Assembly (NCBI GenBank): GCA_944323075.1
Contig: CALURC010000016.1
Coordinates: forward strand, 775,446-839,445
Source: an uncultured Alistipes sp.
Lineage (GTDB): Bacteria; Bacteroidota; Bacteroidia; Bacteroidales; Rikenellaceae
Length of the DNA: 64,000 nucleotides
Reading direction: 5' to 3'
Program-made: the position numbers and the translations under genes
Shown: positions 36,224 through 45,637 of the stretch, in pieces
Position numbering within the stretch: position 1 is the stretch's first letter
Layout of the letters: each line of letters starts with the position of its first letter
Notes under the pieces: generated by a model
What the model saw: only the letters and a program-made list of their open reading frames with translations
The model's database searches: none
What the model was told of the DNA's origin: nothing

Positions 36224-36922
36224 TTACTTTTCCAAAGTTAATTTCCGACTTTGCAAGATGGCTTCTGCAAACAGCAGATCGATCGGCGTAGTAATCTTGA
36301 TGTTGGCATAGTCTCCGTCACAGAGAGCAACTGTTCGACCCGATGCCTCGACAACGCTCGCATCATCCGTAAATTCACGGGAGTAGGGACGTTCATAGGC
36401 CTCCCGCAACCAATCGGTCCGAAACACCTGAGGGGTTTGTACAGCCCGAAATCGCGACCGATCGACAATTCGTCCGGAAGTATCGGGGGTATCGAGATAA
36501 CGCAAGGAATCCACCGGACGCACAACCGGGATCACCGCTCCGTGCCGTTGTACCTCTTCTACGGTCCGCAGGATCACCTCTCGACTAACCAACGGACGCA
36601 CACCGTCATGCACGGCCACCCATTCGGCATCTCCAATTTGTTCAAGACCGTTCCGGACTGACTCAAACCGGGTTTCCCCTCCCGAACACACTTCGTGCGG
36701 GACATCCAATACATACTGATGACACAGACTGTCCCACAATTCGCGATGTTCTTCCGGCAAAACAAGAATTTGCCGGGCCCGATCACCTAAAGCCGCCGCA
36801 AATGCCCGCAGAGTATGGAATAACACGGGTACTCCATCCAACAGCAAAAACTGCTTCGGCACCTCCGTACCCATGCGCGTACCCTGTCCGCCCGCCACAA
36901 CAATTACAGCAATCCGGCTCAT
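36224..36922 (-). CDS. ispD: 2-C-methyl-D-erythritol 4-phosphate cytidylyltransferase
   Basis: Transfers CMP to MEP in the non-mevalonate isoprenoid route. The 232-residue protein has the nucleotide loop VVAGGQGTRMGTEVPKQFLLLDG (residues about 7-29), VHDGVRPLVS near 105 and TDDASVVEASG near 190. Its start overlaps the epimerase stop (TAATG). It is the last gene of the M23-PNPOx-epimerase-ispD run. Confidence 0.95.
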   Translation of the reverse strand: MSRIAVIVVAGGQGTRMGTEVPKQFLLLDGVPVLFHTLRAFAAALGDRARQILVLPEEHRELWDSLCHQYVLDVPHEVCSGGETRFESVRNGLEQIGDAEWVAVHDGVRPLVSREVILRTVEEVQRHGAVIPVVRPVDSLRYLDTPDTSGRIVDRSRFRAVQTPQVFRTDWLREAYERPYSREFTDDASVVEASGRTVALCDGDYANIKITTPIDLLFAEAILQSRKLTLEK

Positions 36923-37971
36923 TACTTCGTCTGTCTTTTATAATAATGTATCACCCGTTCGAGCGTCTCCCGAATCGGCGTATAAGTAAAACCTACCAAA
37001 TTTTTCATTCGACTGTTGTCGTAATACGACTCATCGCAAGCGTTGGCGATCAAAGTCTCCGACAAAATCGGACGCCTACCGAACCATTTATTGAGTAATT
37101 TCTCTACCTTATAAATTCCTGTCAGCACCCTTCGTCCCACCGGAATCAGAGGAGGCCAATGGCCGGAAATCCGTGCTGCCATCGAAAATAATGTTCCGAA
37201 TGTCAGGTTCTCGGCCGATACGATAAACCTCTTCCCGATCGCTTGTGGCATCTCAGCCAAACCAACCGCAGCCCGTGCCACATCCCGTACATCTACATAT
37301 CCTTTAACCCCGTTCGTATAGAATAACCTGCGACGCATGGCATAAGCCACCAAACGAGAACTACTGCTGTTCAGATCTCCTTCACCGATAACCACCGAAG
37401 GGTTGACAATTACGGCACGCAATCCCTCAACCATCCCGCGTTGCACTGTATTCTCGGCATAGATCTTACTGACCGAATAAGAAGAACGTCCGACCGGATT
37501 ACTTAAAATACACATCTCGTCGACCGTATTTTGACCAATCCGGCACTCCCCAAGCGTAGCTATCGAGCTAATATGGACCAACAACTCTACCCCACACCGC
37601 AAACAAGCATTGACAACATGTGTTGTAATCTCCGTATTGACCAAGACAACTTTTTCATCCTCTTCGGGGTCTAACGTAACGAGGGCTGCACAATGAAATA
37701 CAACCTCTATATCCGTAAGAGCCGAAGTCAATGTGTGCGGATTATTCAGCTCGGTTTCACAAAACTCAATCCGGCCATAATATGACTCTGCCCCCATGCG
37801 ACTCAGTGTCTCTCGCAGCTGTCCTATCCGCCGCATATCCCGCACCAATAGCTTCACCCGGCACCCTCGTTTCAACAGTTCTGCAACCAAATGACTGCCG
37901 ATCAGTCCGGTTCCTCCGGTGACCGCAATCCGCTTCGTTTGCAACACTCCCGACATTTCACTCTGCTTCAT
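36922..37971 (-). CDS. NAD(P)-dependent epimerase/dehydratase-like (extended SDR)
   Basis: A 349-residue Rossmann protein with the cofactor loop VTGGTGLIGSHLVAELLKRG (about 20-39) and the YxxxK active site in SSYSVSKIYAENTV. The overall pattern, including HCAALVTLDPEEDE and the ADVRDVARAA-like region, resembles dihydroflavonol-reductase/HpnA-type SDRs; substrate unknown. I use the ATG at 37971, which overlaps the upstream stop by 14 nt; an ATG at 37956, 1 nt after that stop (TGAAATG), is equally plausible. Confidence 0.82.
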   Translation of the reverse strand: MKQSEMSGVLQTKRIAVTGGTGLIGSHLVAELLKRGCRVKLLVRDMRRIGQLRETLSRMGAESYYGRIEFCETELNNPHTLTSALTDIEVVFHCAALVTLDPEEDEKVVLVNTEITTHVVNACLRCGVELLVHISSIATLGECRIGQNTVDEMCILSNPVGRSSYSVSKIYAENTVQRGMVEGLRAVIVNPSVVIGEGDLNSSSSRLVAYAMRRRLFYTNGVKGYVDVRDVARAAVGLAEMPQAIGKRFIVSAENLTFGTLFSMAARISGHWPPLIPVGRRVLTGIYKVEKLLNKWFGRRPILSETLIANACDESYYDNSRMKNLVGFTYTPIRETLERVIHYYKRQTK

Positions 37972-38401
37972 GACCTTCGCGTTCCTTTTCCCAGACAATC
38001 TTTTTCCCAAATCCGAGCCGGTTGTCCGTATACTTAAAATAATCGGGTTCGATCACCCATACATCCACATCCATAAATACAGCAAACGGGAAACGTTTCA
38101 GATAAGCCTTACGTGCGCTCCGCAAACGTTCGCCTTCCGGACGACGCATGGTTCCACGAATCTGCAGGCCGCGGATCTGTCCAACGACCGACGTCTCCAA
38201 CACAATCGATGCCGCAATGCGATCACTCTTCTCCAACTGGTGGACATGAAACGTTTCGGCCGAAGAGGTCACGACAAAAACTCGGGCATCAGGGACATAG
38301 ACATAAAACAGGTTACAACAGTGCAACGTATCCGCTCCCCCCGTGGCAAGCGTCATTACGTGATGTTCTTCAATAAAGGCTTCTATTTTCCGATCCATCA
38401 T
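37958..38401 (-). CDS. Pyridoxamine 5'-phosphate oxidase-like protein (YhbP type)
   Basis: A 147-residue split-barrel protein. The start MDRKIEAFIEEHHVMTLATGGADTLHCCNLFYVY and the middle SSAETFHVHQLEKSDRIAASIV follow the small FMN-binding PNPOx-like/UPF0306 pattern. Catalytic role unknown. It begins 5 nt after the M23 peptidase gene and overlaps the epimerase start, so it is cotranscribed with both. Confidence 0.78.
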   Translation of the reverse strand: MMDRKIEAFIEEHHVMTLATGGADTLHCCNLFYVYVPDARVFVVTSSAETFHVHQLEKSDRIAASIVLETSVVGQIRGLQIRGTMRRPEGERLRSARKAYLKRFPFAVFMDVDVWVIEPDYFKYTDNRLGFGKKIVWEKEREGHEAE

Positions 38402-38406
38402 CCTCT

Positions 38407-39771
38407 CTACTCCTCCTCGCTATCGGTACTGTTTTGGACGGAAGTCAACGAATCGGCAACAGGTCGAGCCAATGAATCGGTTACCGGCACCAGCGAAGTC
38501 ACCTTCAAACTGTCCGGCAAATCCCCGTTCAACTCAGCAACAATCCGGTCTCGAATTTGTTCGAATTCGGCCCGATTGGCCTCACGAATCGGTTCTGCCG
38601 GTTCGGTCGGCACCTTCAGCGGATCGATCGGCGTTCCATTCTTCCAGATACGGAAATCGAGGTGGGGACCCGTTGCCACTCCGGTCGCACCAACATATCC
38701 GATCAGCTGCCCCTGACGCACCCGAGCTCCTTTATGGATTCCTTTGGCATACCCCTTCAGGTGCAGGTATCCCGAAACCAAAGACCCGGAATTGTGCTTG
38801 ATCTTGATCGTATTACCACCACCTCCACTGTATCCTTTAGCAATCACCACACCGTCCCCCACGGCAACAACCGGAGTTCCCGATGGGGCCGCATAGTCTA
38901 CTCCATAGTGCGGTCTGCGCACCCGATAGACCGGATGCAACCGCGAGCTCGAAAACCGGGAGCTGATACGGCTATAATTCAACGGAGCCTTCAAAAGGTT
39001 CTTTCGCAGACTTTGTCCCTTCTCGTCCCAATAGCTGAGTTTGTCATCCTGAACGAACGGAATGGCATAATAGGTTTTGCCTCCCTGTTCGAAACGTGCA
39101 CCCCAGATCATTCCGTGTCCGATATTGACCGTATCGACATACTGCTGATCGTAGATCAACGTAAAATTATCTCCCTCCTGAAGTCCGAAGAAATCGACCG
39201 TCCACGCATAGATATTCTCCATATCGACCGCCAATACGGGACTCATTCCGTTATCGATCATGCTGTTCCACAACGACGAGGTAATCGTAGCCTGCTGCTT
39301 CACCCGCCGGATATCGACCTTTTTCTCGCCTTTGTAGACCCGAACCGAATCGACCTGAGACAAATCGAAAACCACATACTCAATATTGGTATTCTCATAA
39401 ACGAAATAGGCGAGCCGTGCCGTCGAATCTTTCGTCTGAAAAGTCATATAGTTTTGTCCGGCCTTGATGCCCCGCAGATCGAACACCGGTTCGGATGCAC
39501 GGACAATCCGATCGACCACGCCCGCACTGACCCCAAACCGACCGAGAATCTGCCCGAGCGTCTCTCCGATTTGAACCGTATTCTCCGCAATATCGTAATC
39601 ATCGATCGCTATACCGTAAAGGAGCTCCTTTGTCGGTTCCTGCGGTTCTTCTACGACAGGATCGGTTCCGTGCTGCGGCTCCCGATCCGGCAGTACAAAC
39701 ACGAACAGCACCACCAGCAATACGACGACTCCACCCGCCACAAGGCCGCCGATCTTCCACGCTTTCTTCAT
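38407..39771 (-). CDS. M23-family peptidoglycan endopeptidase-like protein
   Basis: A 454-residue protein with one N-terminal membrane helix (about 9-28), an OapA/LysM-like region (about 50-170), a central beta-rich domain and an M23 domain (about 265-400). Zinc ligands HYGVD (His288, Asp292) and the active-site His337 (YLHL) and His370 are present, but the last position of the HxH motif is Asp372 (PHLDF) instead of His. It should trim peptidoglycan cross-links in the periplasm. The tail is Ser/Asp/Glu-rich. Probably transcribed from kdsA or further upstream. Confidence 0.85.
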   Translation of the reverse strand: MKKAWKIGGLVAGGVVVLLVVLFVFVLPDREPQHGTDPVVEEPQEPTKELLYGIAIDDYDIAENTVQIGETLGQILGRFGVSAGVVDRIVRASEPVFDLRGIKAGQNYMTFQTKDSTARLAYFVYENTNIEYVVFDLSQVDSVRVYKGEKKVDIRRVKQQATITSSLWNSMIDNGMSPVLAVDMENIYAWTVDFFGLQEGDNFTLIYDQQYVDTVNIGHGMIWGARFEQGGKTYYAIPFVQDDKLSYWDEKGQSLRKNLLKAPLNYSRISSRFSSSRLHPVYRVRRPHYGVDYAAPSGTPVVAVGDGVVIAKGYSGGGGNTIKIKHNSGSLVSGYLHLKGYAKGIHKGARVRQGQLIGYVGATGVATGPHLDFRIWKNGTPIDPLKVPTEPAEPIREANRAEFEQIRDRIVAELNGDLPDSLKVTSLVPVTDSLARPVADSLTSVQNSTDSEEE

Positions 39772-39838
39772 ACGTTTCTCTCTCTTTTTCTCTTACCTAT
39801 TTTATTCTTTCCTTTGGCTCCAAGGCCAACAATTCACC

Positions 39839-40672
39839 TTAAAATGCGTTGATCGTCTCTCGAATCCGACACAGCCGTTCGAGCAAGCCTTCCAACAGAT
39901 CGAGCCGCAACATATTGGCCCCATCGCTCTTGGCAATAGAAGGATCGGGGTGGGTCTCAAGGAAGAGTCCATCGACTCCCGCCGCCACCGAAGCCCGGGC
40001 AATGGTTTCGATCATTTCAGGCTGTCCACCCGTTACACCCGAACTCTGATTGGGTTGTTGCAACGAGTGGGTAATGTCGGTCACAACCGGATAACCGAGC
40101 CGTTGCATCGTCGGGATCGCCCGCATGTCGACAATCAGATCATAATAGCCGAATGTCGTTCCGCGATCGGTCAGCATCACGTTCGGATTGCCCGCTTCGA
40201 CGATCTTTCCTGCAGCAAACGCCATCGCCTCCGGTGCCAAAAACTGCCCTTTTTTGATGTTGATCACCTTTCCCGTCCGGGCAGCTGCCACCAACAGATC
40301 GGTCTGACGGCACAGAAACGCCGGAATCTGCAACACATCCACATACTCGGCCGCCATAGCCGCCTCCTCCGGATTATGTATATCGGTTACGACCGGCACG
40401 CCGAACTCACGCCGAATTTCGGCCAACAGTTTCAGGGCCTTCTCATCGCCGATTCCACTGAATGAATCGAGTCGCGAACGGTTCGCCTTCCGGTAAGAGG
40501 CTTTGAAAATATAGGGGATTTTCAGTCTTTCGGTGATCCTGCACGCCGTTTCAGCCACTTCGTGAAGCATCGACTCATTCTCCACGACACAGGGTCCCGC
40601 CATCAGAAAAAACATCCCGCTGTCGACATGCCGCAGATTCGGGATGCGGCTCAATATCTCTTTTCTCTCCAT
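39839..40672 (-). CDS. kdsA: 3-deoxy-8-phosphooctulonate (Kdo-8-P) synthase
   Basis: Condenses PEP with arabinose 5-phosphate to make Kdo-8-phosphate for lipopolysaccharide. The 277-residue TIM barrel shows LMAGPCVVENESM, YIFKASYRKANRSR, TDIHNPEEA, QIPAFLCRQTDLL, NIKKGQFLAP, LTDRGTTFGY and the C-terminal ETHPDPSIAKSDG. Its length is normal. Both flanking genes are on the same strand, with small gaps. Confidence 0.96.
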   Translation of the reverse strand: MERKEILSRIPNLRHVDSGMFFLMAGPCVVENESMLHEVAETACRITERLKIPYIFKASYRKANRSRLDSFSGIGDEKALKLLAEIRREFGVPVVTDIHNPEEAAMAAEYVDVLQIPAFLCRQTDLLVAAARTGKVINIKKGQFLAPEAMAFAAGKIVEAGNPNVMLTDRGTTFGYYDLIVDMRAIPTMQRLGYPVVTDITHSLQQPNQSSGVTGGQPEMIETIARASVAAGVDGLFLETHPDPSIAKSDGANMLRLDLLEGLLERLCRIRETINAF

Positions 40673-40755
40673 AATTCAAAAATTTAATCGGGTAAAGTTA
40701 ACCATTTCGGCCGTTTTTCCCAAAACCGTCCTAAGAAAGAACGGCGAACGGAAGA

Positions 40756-42030
40756 TCAATATTTTCCCTTCCAATACTTTTCGATCCGCTGCCCGATCTC
40801 CCGCTCCTTCGGATTGTCCGCCGGGGTGTAAAACTTCTTACCCTCCATACCCGCCGGCATGAACTCCTGCTCGACGAAATGGTCCTCGAAATCGTGCGCA
40901 TACTTGTAATTTTTGGCGTATCCGAGACGTTTCATCAGTTGGGTCGGAGCATTGCGGATATGGAGCGGGACCGGACGATTCGTCGTGTCGTGTTCGACAA
41001 ACCACAACGCTGCATCAACGGCCATATAGGCCGAGTTACTCTTCGGACTCGTTGCCAGATAGATCGTCGCCTCGGCCAACGGAATCCGCGCCTCGGGCAT
41101 CCCGATCTTGTGGACCGTATCGAAACAGGCATTCGCCAACAACAGCGCATTCGGATTGGCCAATCCGATATCCTCAGATGCCAGAATTACCAACCTGCGG
41201 GCAATAAACTTGGGATCTTCACCCCCTGCCAACATCCGTGCCAAGTAGTAGATCGCCGCATTCGGATCGCTCCCCCGCACGGATTTGATAAAAGCGGAGA
41301 TTACATCGTAATGCTGCTCTCCATTTTTATCGTATAAGGCAATGTTCTGCTGAAGACACTCGGTCACGTTTTTATCGTTAATAACGATTTCTCCTTCAGT
41401 AGCATTACACAATATATCGATGATATTCAGCAGCTTGCGTGCATCCCCCCCACTAAAACGGAACAACGCTTCGGTCTGTTCGATCCGGACACCCCGCTCC
41501 TTGAGTTCCGTATCGGTCGACACGGCCCGATCGAGCAACCGCTGTAAATCTCGATCCTCCATCGCCTGCAACGTATAGACCTGACAACGGGACAACAGCG
41601 GCGAAATCACTTCGAACGATGGATTCTCGGTTGTCGCACCGATCAATGTGATTACCCCCTGTTCGACAGCCCCGAGCAGAGAATCCTGCTGGGCCTTATT
41701 GAACCGGTGGATCTCATCGATAAAGAGAAACGGCGCCGGGCTGTTGAAGAAATGGCTTTTGCGGGCCTGCTCAATCACATCACGCACCTCCTTGACCCCC
41801 GAACTCACGGCCGACAGGGTAAAAAACGGCCGATCGAGCACCGTCGCTACCAATCGGGCCAACGAGGTTTTCCCCACACCCGGAGGTCCCCACAAAATAA
41901 ACGACGGAACATTCCCCGTCTCGATAAAACGGCGGAATACCCCCTCTTCTCCAACCAGATGGGTCTGTCCGACATATTCGTCGAGCGAACGGGGGCGCAT
42001 CCGCTCCGCCAATGGAATATTTGTTCGCAT
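40756..42030 (-). CDS. rarA: Replication-associated recombination protein A (MgsA/Mgs1 type AAA ATPase)
   Basis: A 424-residue clamp-loader-like ATPase that acts at stalled forks. N-terminal AAA module: PLAERMRPRSLDEYVGQTHL, Walker A WGPPGVGKTSLAR (about 49-61), FIDEIHRFNKAQQDSLL and the sensor GATTENPSFE. The C-terminal oligomerisation domain contains SFIKSVRGSDPNAAIYYLARML. Length and order are normal. The gene faces the phosphodiesterase gene across a 66-nt divergent region. Confidence 0.95.
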   Translation of the reverse strand: MRTNIPLAERMRPRSLDEYVGQTHLVGEEGVFRRFIETGNVPSFILWGPPGVGKTSLARLVATVLDRPFFTLSAVSSGVKEVRDVIEQARKSHFFNSPAPFLFIDEIHRFNKAQQDSLLGAVEQGVITLIGATTENPSFEVISPLLSRCQVYTLQAMEDRDLQRLLDRAVSTDTELKERGVRIEQTEALFRFSGGDARKLLNIIDILCNATEGEIVINDKNVTECLQQNIALYDKNGEQHYDVISAFIKSVRGSDPNAAIYYLARMLAGGEDPKFIARRLVILASEDIGLANPNALLLANACFDTVHKIGMPEARIPLAEATIYLATSPKSNSAYMAVDAALWFVEHDTTNRPVPLHIRNAPTQLMKRLGYAKNYKYAHDFEDHFVEQEFMPAGMEGKKFYTPADNPKEREIGQRIEKYWKGKY

Positions 42031-42058
42031 AGAAAAATTCGTTACCTTTACAAAGGTA
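42021..42058. promoter_or_regulatory. Divergent promoter region with palindromic -7 elements
   Basis: On the plus strand TTG (42021-42023), 19 nt, then TACCTTTA (42043-42050) points to the phosphodiesterase gene. On the minus strand TACCTTTG (42051-42058) points to rarA. The two -7 boxes are the arms of the palindrome TTACCTTTACAAAGGTAA (42042-42059). No good -33 box is visible for rarA. Confidence 0.5.
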
Positions 42059-42096
42059 ATCGTTTTACAAGAGATTTATTTCAGCTCACATCAATT

Positions 42097-42603
42097 TTGA
42101 AACGCATCGGTATACTTTCGGACACACACGGCATTTTCGACCGGCCACTTCGGGACTTTTTCGCAGAGGTCGACGAGATTTGGCACGCAGGCGACTTCGG
42201 ATCGATCGAAACCGCCGACCAGATTGCAGCTTTCCGACCACTACACGGGGTTTACGGCAACATCGACGGTCAAAAAGTCCGATCGGAATTCGACCAATGG
42301 ATACTTTTCGACTGCGAACAAGTGCCGGTCATGATGACCCACATCGGAGGGTATCCCAATCACTATGCACGTGGAGTCGAGACTCAATTAAGAATCCACC
42401 GACCCAAAATTTTCGTCTGCGGACACTCCCATATTTTGAAAATCATGTACGACAAATCGCTCGATCTGCTTCACATCAATCCGGGAGCTGCCGGGATCAG
42501 TGGTTTCCACCAGGTTAGGACAGCCGTACGGCTCACGATCGACGGATCGGACATCCGGGATTTGGAGGTCGGCGAATGGCCCAGACGACCGGTTCCATAC
42601 TAA
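42097..42603 (+). CDS. YfcE/MJ0936-type metallophosphoesterase
   Basis: A 168-residue calcineurin-like phosphodiesterase: KRIGILSDTHGIF (DTH metal site), EIWHAGDFGS (GD), VYGNIDGQKV (GN), MMTHIGGYP and VCGHSH. Physiological substrate unknown; small family members hydrolyse phosphodiesters or 2',3'-cyclic nucleotides in vitro. There is no ATG near the conserved N-terminus. A TTG at 42097 directly before KRIGIL is the best start; longer readings lie over rarA. Confidence 0.85.
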   Translation: MKRIGILSDTHGIFDRPLRDFFAEVDEIWHAGDFGSIETADQIAAFRPLHGVYGNIDGQKVRSEFDQWILFDCEQVPVMMTHIGGYPNHYARGVETQLRIHRPKIFVCGHSHILKIMYDKSLDLLHINPGAAGISGFHQVRTAVRLTIDGSDIRDLEVGEWPRRPVPY

Positions 42604-42648
42604 AGCGATCGTTCCGGCGTTATTTTTTCGGAAATCAACTTCGAAAAA

Positions 42649-45207
42649 ATGATGCGAACAAAGGAAACTAAAATGCTTACAGCCGTCTTTGCGGCCGGAT
42701 GCTACGAAGCCCTCCGGCGTCATTCGGACAAGGTGACGTTGGACCATCTATTTTTGGCCGTCTTGAAACAAGAAGGCGGACATGCTGCATACATCTTAAA
42801 AAAATTACTCCGGGACTGGGAAATTGAACAGATCCGGATCCGGATTGAAAGGGAACTCGGACCGCTCCAACCGGACGACGACCGATCGAACAGGCTACAA
42901 ACCTACCGGTTCGACGGTACCGAACTGCTGGAAAAGATCAGACAATCCAGCACTGAAAAAACTAACGAATACATCAATACCGGACATCTGCTGCAAGCCA
43001 TTGTCAACACCCCTGCATTGATCAGCACAAAAGTGCTGGCCCTATATAACATCTCTTCAAATACAGTCGCTCCGTTTTTAGACGACATGCCCCCGAACGA
43101 AGATTATTACGAAGAGATGAACTCTCTGTCTGCAAAAAATGAACTTCCCGATCCGGATGCCGAATCGCCCTCCGACCGACTCACGTCTGGTGTCATGCGT
43201 ATTACCATCACTGACGGGAAACAGAAAAAAGAGGAGCTGTTATCGAGATTCGGAACCGACCTGACACGTGCAGCCGCTGATGGCGAACTCGATCCGATCG
43301 TCGGACGCGAAGCGGAAATCGAGCGTGTCATCCAGATCCTCGGACGTCGCAAGAAAAACAATCCCGTACTGATCGGTGAGGCCGGCGTAGGCAAATCGGC
43401 CATCGTCGAGGGACTAGCCCTCCGAATTATCCAGAAAAAAGTTCCGTATACGCTATTGCACAAACGGATCTTTTCGCTCGACGTCTCTTCACTCGTTGCC
43501 GGCACAAAGTTCCGGGGAGAGTTCGAAGAACGGATCAATACGATCATCAAGGAGCTAAAAGGAAGCGACATTATTCTCTTCATCGACGAAATACACACGA
43601 TCGTTGGAGCTGGTAGCACCCAAGGATCGCTCGACACGGCCAACATTCTGAAACCGGCTCTGGCTCGGGGCGAACTGCAATGTATCGGGGCCACAACACT
43701 GAACGAGTACCGGGAAGCCATCGAAGCCGATGGTGCTTTAGAACGTCGTTTCCAAAAAGTTCTTGTTGAACAGCCCTCCGACGAAGAGACCTACCGTATC
43801 CTTTCCAACATCAAGGACCGGTACGAGGCACACCACTGCGTTCGTTATACAGAAGAGGCTCTACGAGCCTGCATTGACCTGACCCATCGTTACCTTTCAG
43901 ACCGCTTTTTTCCGGACAAGGCGATCGACGTAATGGATGAAGCGGGCAGTCGCGCTCAACTCCTCTCGGGCAAAACCCCGGAATCGCTGACCGATCTGGA
44001 ATGTGAAGCGTCGCAGGCCGCTCAAGACCGAAACCGGGCGATAAAGATGCAACATTATGAGGTTGCCGCCGCACTTCGCAACCGGGAGAGTGCCCTTCGC
44101 AGTCGTCTCGAAGAGCAGGAAACCCAATGGAGGAACCAGTTGGCCGAGACTCCAGTCGAAATCGACGAAGAGGCGATCCGCAAGGTTATCGCTTCGATGA
44201 CCGGCATTCCGGTCACACGTCTGGCCGAAGACGAACAGACCCGTTTGCTCGATATGGAGAGACGCCTCAACTCCGTAGTTATCGGACAAAATGAAGCCAT
44301 TCGGAAAATCTCTCGTGCAATTCTTCGCAGCAGAGCCGGACTCAAGGAGAGCAACCGTCCGATCGGTGTTTTTCTCTTTATAGGTCCGACCGGAGTCGGG
44401 AAGACCCATGTTGCCAAGCAATTAGCCCAACATCTGTTTGGCAGCGAAGAGGAGATGATCCGGATCGACATGAGCGAATACTCCGAGAAGTACAACATCA
44501 GCCGACTGATCGGAGCTCCTCCGGGATATGTGGGATACGGAGAGGGAGGACAGCTGACCGAAAAGGTACGTCGACATCCATACAGCGTGCTGCTGTTCGA
44601 CGAGATTGAGAAGGCCCATCCCGACATCTTCAACCTGATGCTTCAGGTCTTCGATGAAGGGTGGCTGACCGACGGTCTGGGGCGCAAGGTCGATTTTCGT
44701 AATACGATCATCATCATGACCTCCAACGTCGGATCACGCGAAGCGATGCAACACAGCCGCAGCGTAGGCTACAACACAACGCGAAAAGCCGCAGGCGAGC
44801 AGGAGTACAGCGAATCGTTTTACCGCAAAAGTTTGGAACGGACTTTCCCTCCGGAGTTCATCAACCGGATCGACGATATCGTAACCTTTACACCGCTCTC
44901 CGAACGGCACATGTACCGAATCATCGACCTCGAAATTAAGGATCTCAATCGACGAGGAGCCCTGATGAACTGCACGATCACAATGAGCGAAACGGCCAAA
45001 CGTCACTTGATACGGAAAGGGTACGATGCCCACTATGGCGTACGTTCCCTGAAGCGTGCCCTATTGGACTGGATTGAGGATCCCCTAGCTGAACGGATCA
45101 TCAGCGGGAAGATCTTTCCGAATGACAAGATCCTGATCGAATACCGCAAAGGTGAGCTATTCTTTTCCGTCACCTCTCCAGACCAAAAGAACGGAATTGC
45201 ATCCTGA
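42649..45207 (+). CDS. ATP-dependent Clp protease ATP-binding subunit ClpC-like
   Basis: An 852-residue double-AAA unfoldase. Order: N-domain (about 1-140), NBD1 with [13 protein letters not shown] near 243 and [12 protein letters not shown], a short middle region with a UVR-like motif ([21 protein letters not shown], about 462-482), NBD2 with [12 protein letters not shown] near 580, and a ClpB/ClpA C-terminal domain. The UVR-like segment and short M-domain favour ClpC over ClpB. A VGY tripeptide at about 705 sits where ClpP-docking loops usually carry (L/I/V)GF. Should feed substrates to ClpP. Ends at a strong terminator. Confidence 0.9.
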   Translation: MMRTKETKMLTAVFAAGCYEALRRHSDKVTLDHLFLAVLKQEGGHAAYILKKLLRDWEIEQIRIRIERELGPLQPDDDRSNRLQTYRFDGTELLEKIRQSSTEKTNEYINTGHLLQAIVNTPALISTKVLALYNISSNTVAPFLDDMPPNEDYYEEMNSLSAKNELPDPDAESPSDRLTSGVMRITITDGKQKKEELLSRFGTDLTRAAADGELDPIVGREAEIERVIQILGRRKKNNPVLIGEAGVGKSAIVEGLALRIIQKKVPYTLLHKRIFSLDVSSLVAGTKFRGEFEERINTIIKELKGSDIILFIDEIHTIVGAGSTQGSLDTANILKPALARGELQCIGATTLNEYREAIEADGALERRFQKVLVEQPSDEETYRILSNIKDRYEAHHCVRYTEEALRACIDLTHRYLSDRFFPDKAIDVMDEAGSRAQLLSGKTPESLTDLECEASQAAQDRNRAIKMQHYEVAAALRNRESALRSRLEEQETQWRNQLAETPVEIDEEAIRKVIASMTGIPVTRLAEDEQTRLLDMERRLNSVVIGQNEAIRKISRAILRSRAGLKESNRPIGVFLFIGPTGVGKTHVAKQLAQHLFGSEEEMIRIDMSEYSEKYNISRLIGAPPGYVGYGEGGQLTEKVRRHPYSVLLFDEIEKAHPDIFNLMLQVFDEGWLTDGLGRKVDFRNTIIIMTSNVGSREAMQHSRSVGYNTTRKAAGEQEYSESFYRKSLERTFPPEFINRIDDIVTFTPLSERHMYRIIDLEIKDLNRRGALMNCTITMSETAKRHLIRKGYDAHYGVRSLKRALLDWIEDPLAERIISGKIFPNDKILIEYRKGELFFSVTSPDQKNGIAS

Positions 45208-45222
45208 TGCTCAATAAAGAGA

Positions 45223-45264
45223 AGAGAGGCGATCCCTGCATGTTGGGATCGCCTCTCTTTTTTA
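45223..45264 (+). terminator. Intrinsic terminator of the ClpC-like gene
   Basis: AGAGAGGCGATCCC (45223-45236) pairs perfectly with GGGATCGCCTCTCT (45245-45258) around an 8-nt loop, followed by a run of T. It begins 15 nt after the stop. Confidence 0.92.
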
Positions 45265-45350
45265 TTTTCATTCAAAATCTCCGGTCTTTACACAAAACGG
45301 GACGGCTGGAAAATTGAAGCTTCTTCCGATGAAAAGGCCCACTCTTTACA

Positions 45351-45488
45351 CTCCTCCTTTTCCCCCTTTTTCCCTTTCTCCTTCTTCTCCTCTTTCTTCC
45401 TTGTTTCCACCTTCTTCTTCCTTTTCTCTTTCCGCTCTCTTTTCTCTTCTTCTCTCTCTGTCCCTCTCTTTTCTTCCTCCCCCTCTTT
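45351..45488. repeat. 138-nt polypyrimidine/polypurine tract
   Basis: Of 138 plus-strand bases only four are purines (positions 45403, 45409, 45434 and 45460). The tract is a mix of CT, CTT and short C- or T-runs rather than one exact unit. It lies between convergent genes and outside any recognised coding region. Confidence 0.8.
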
Positions 45489-45637
45489 ACCACCGAGGTA
45501 CCAACATTTCACCCCCCTGTTCGTCACACCCTTCTTTTGCTGTGGCTTTTCTTTCTTTTTTCAACATGAGCCCGCACACTTTTCAACTACAAAAGGTTGT
45601 GACCCAGTTTATCGGATACCCGTCCGGAGACTGGATA

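Larger units (their letters stand above)
45208..45637. other. Intergenic region with terminator and polypyrimidine tract
   Basis: A 430-nt space between the convergent clpC-like and GH92 genes. It contains the clpC terminator (45223-45264) and an almost pure C/T tract on the plus strand from 45351 to 45488. Frames open across the tract on both strands, but their predicted products are only Ser/Pro/Leu/Phe or Lys/Arg/Glu strings, so I do not call a gene. Confidence 0.7.

Noticed and set aside
45272..45527. Lys/Arg/Glu-rich and Ser/Pro/Leu-rich open frames across the pyrimidine tract
   Set aside because: They follow from the base composition of the tract; there is no start context, and overlapping frames are open on both strands.
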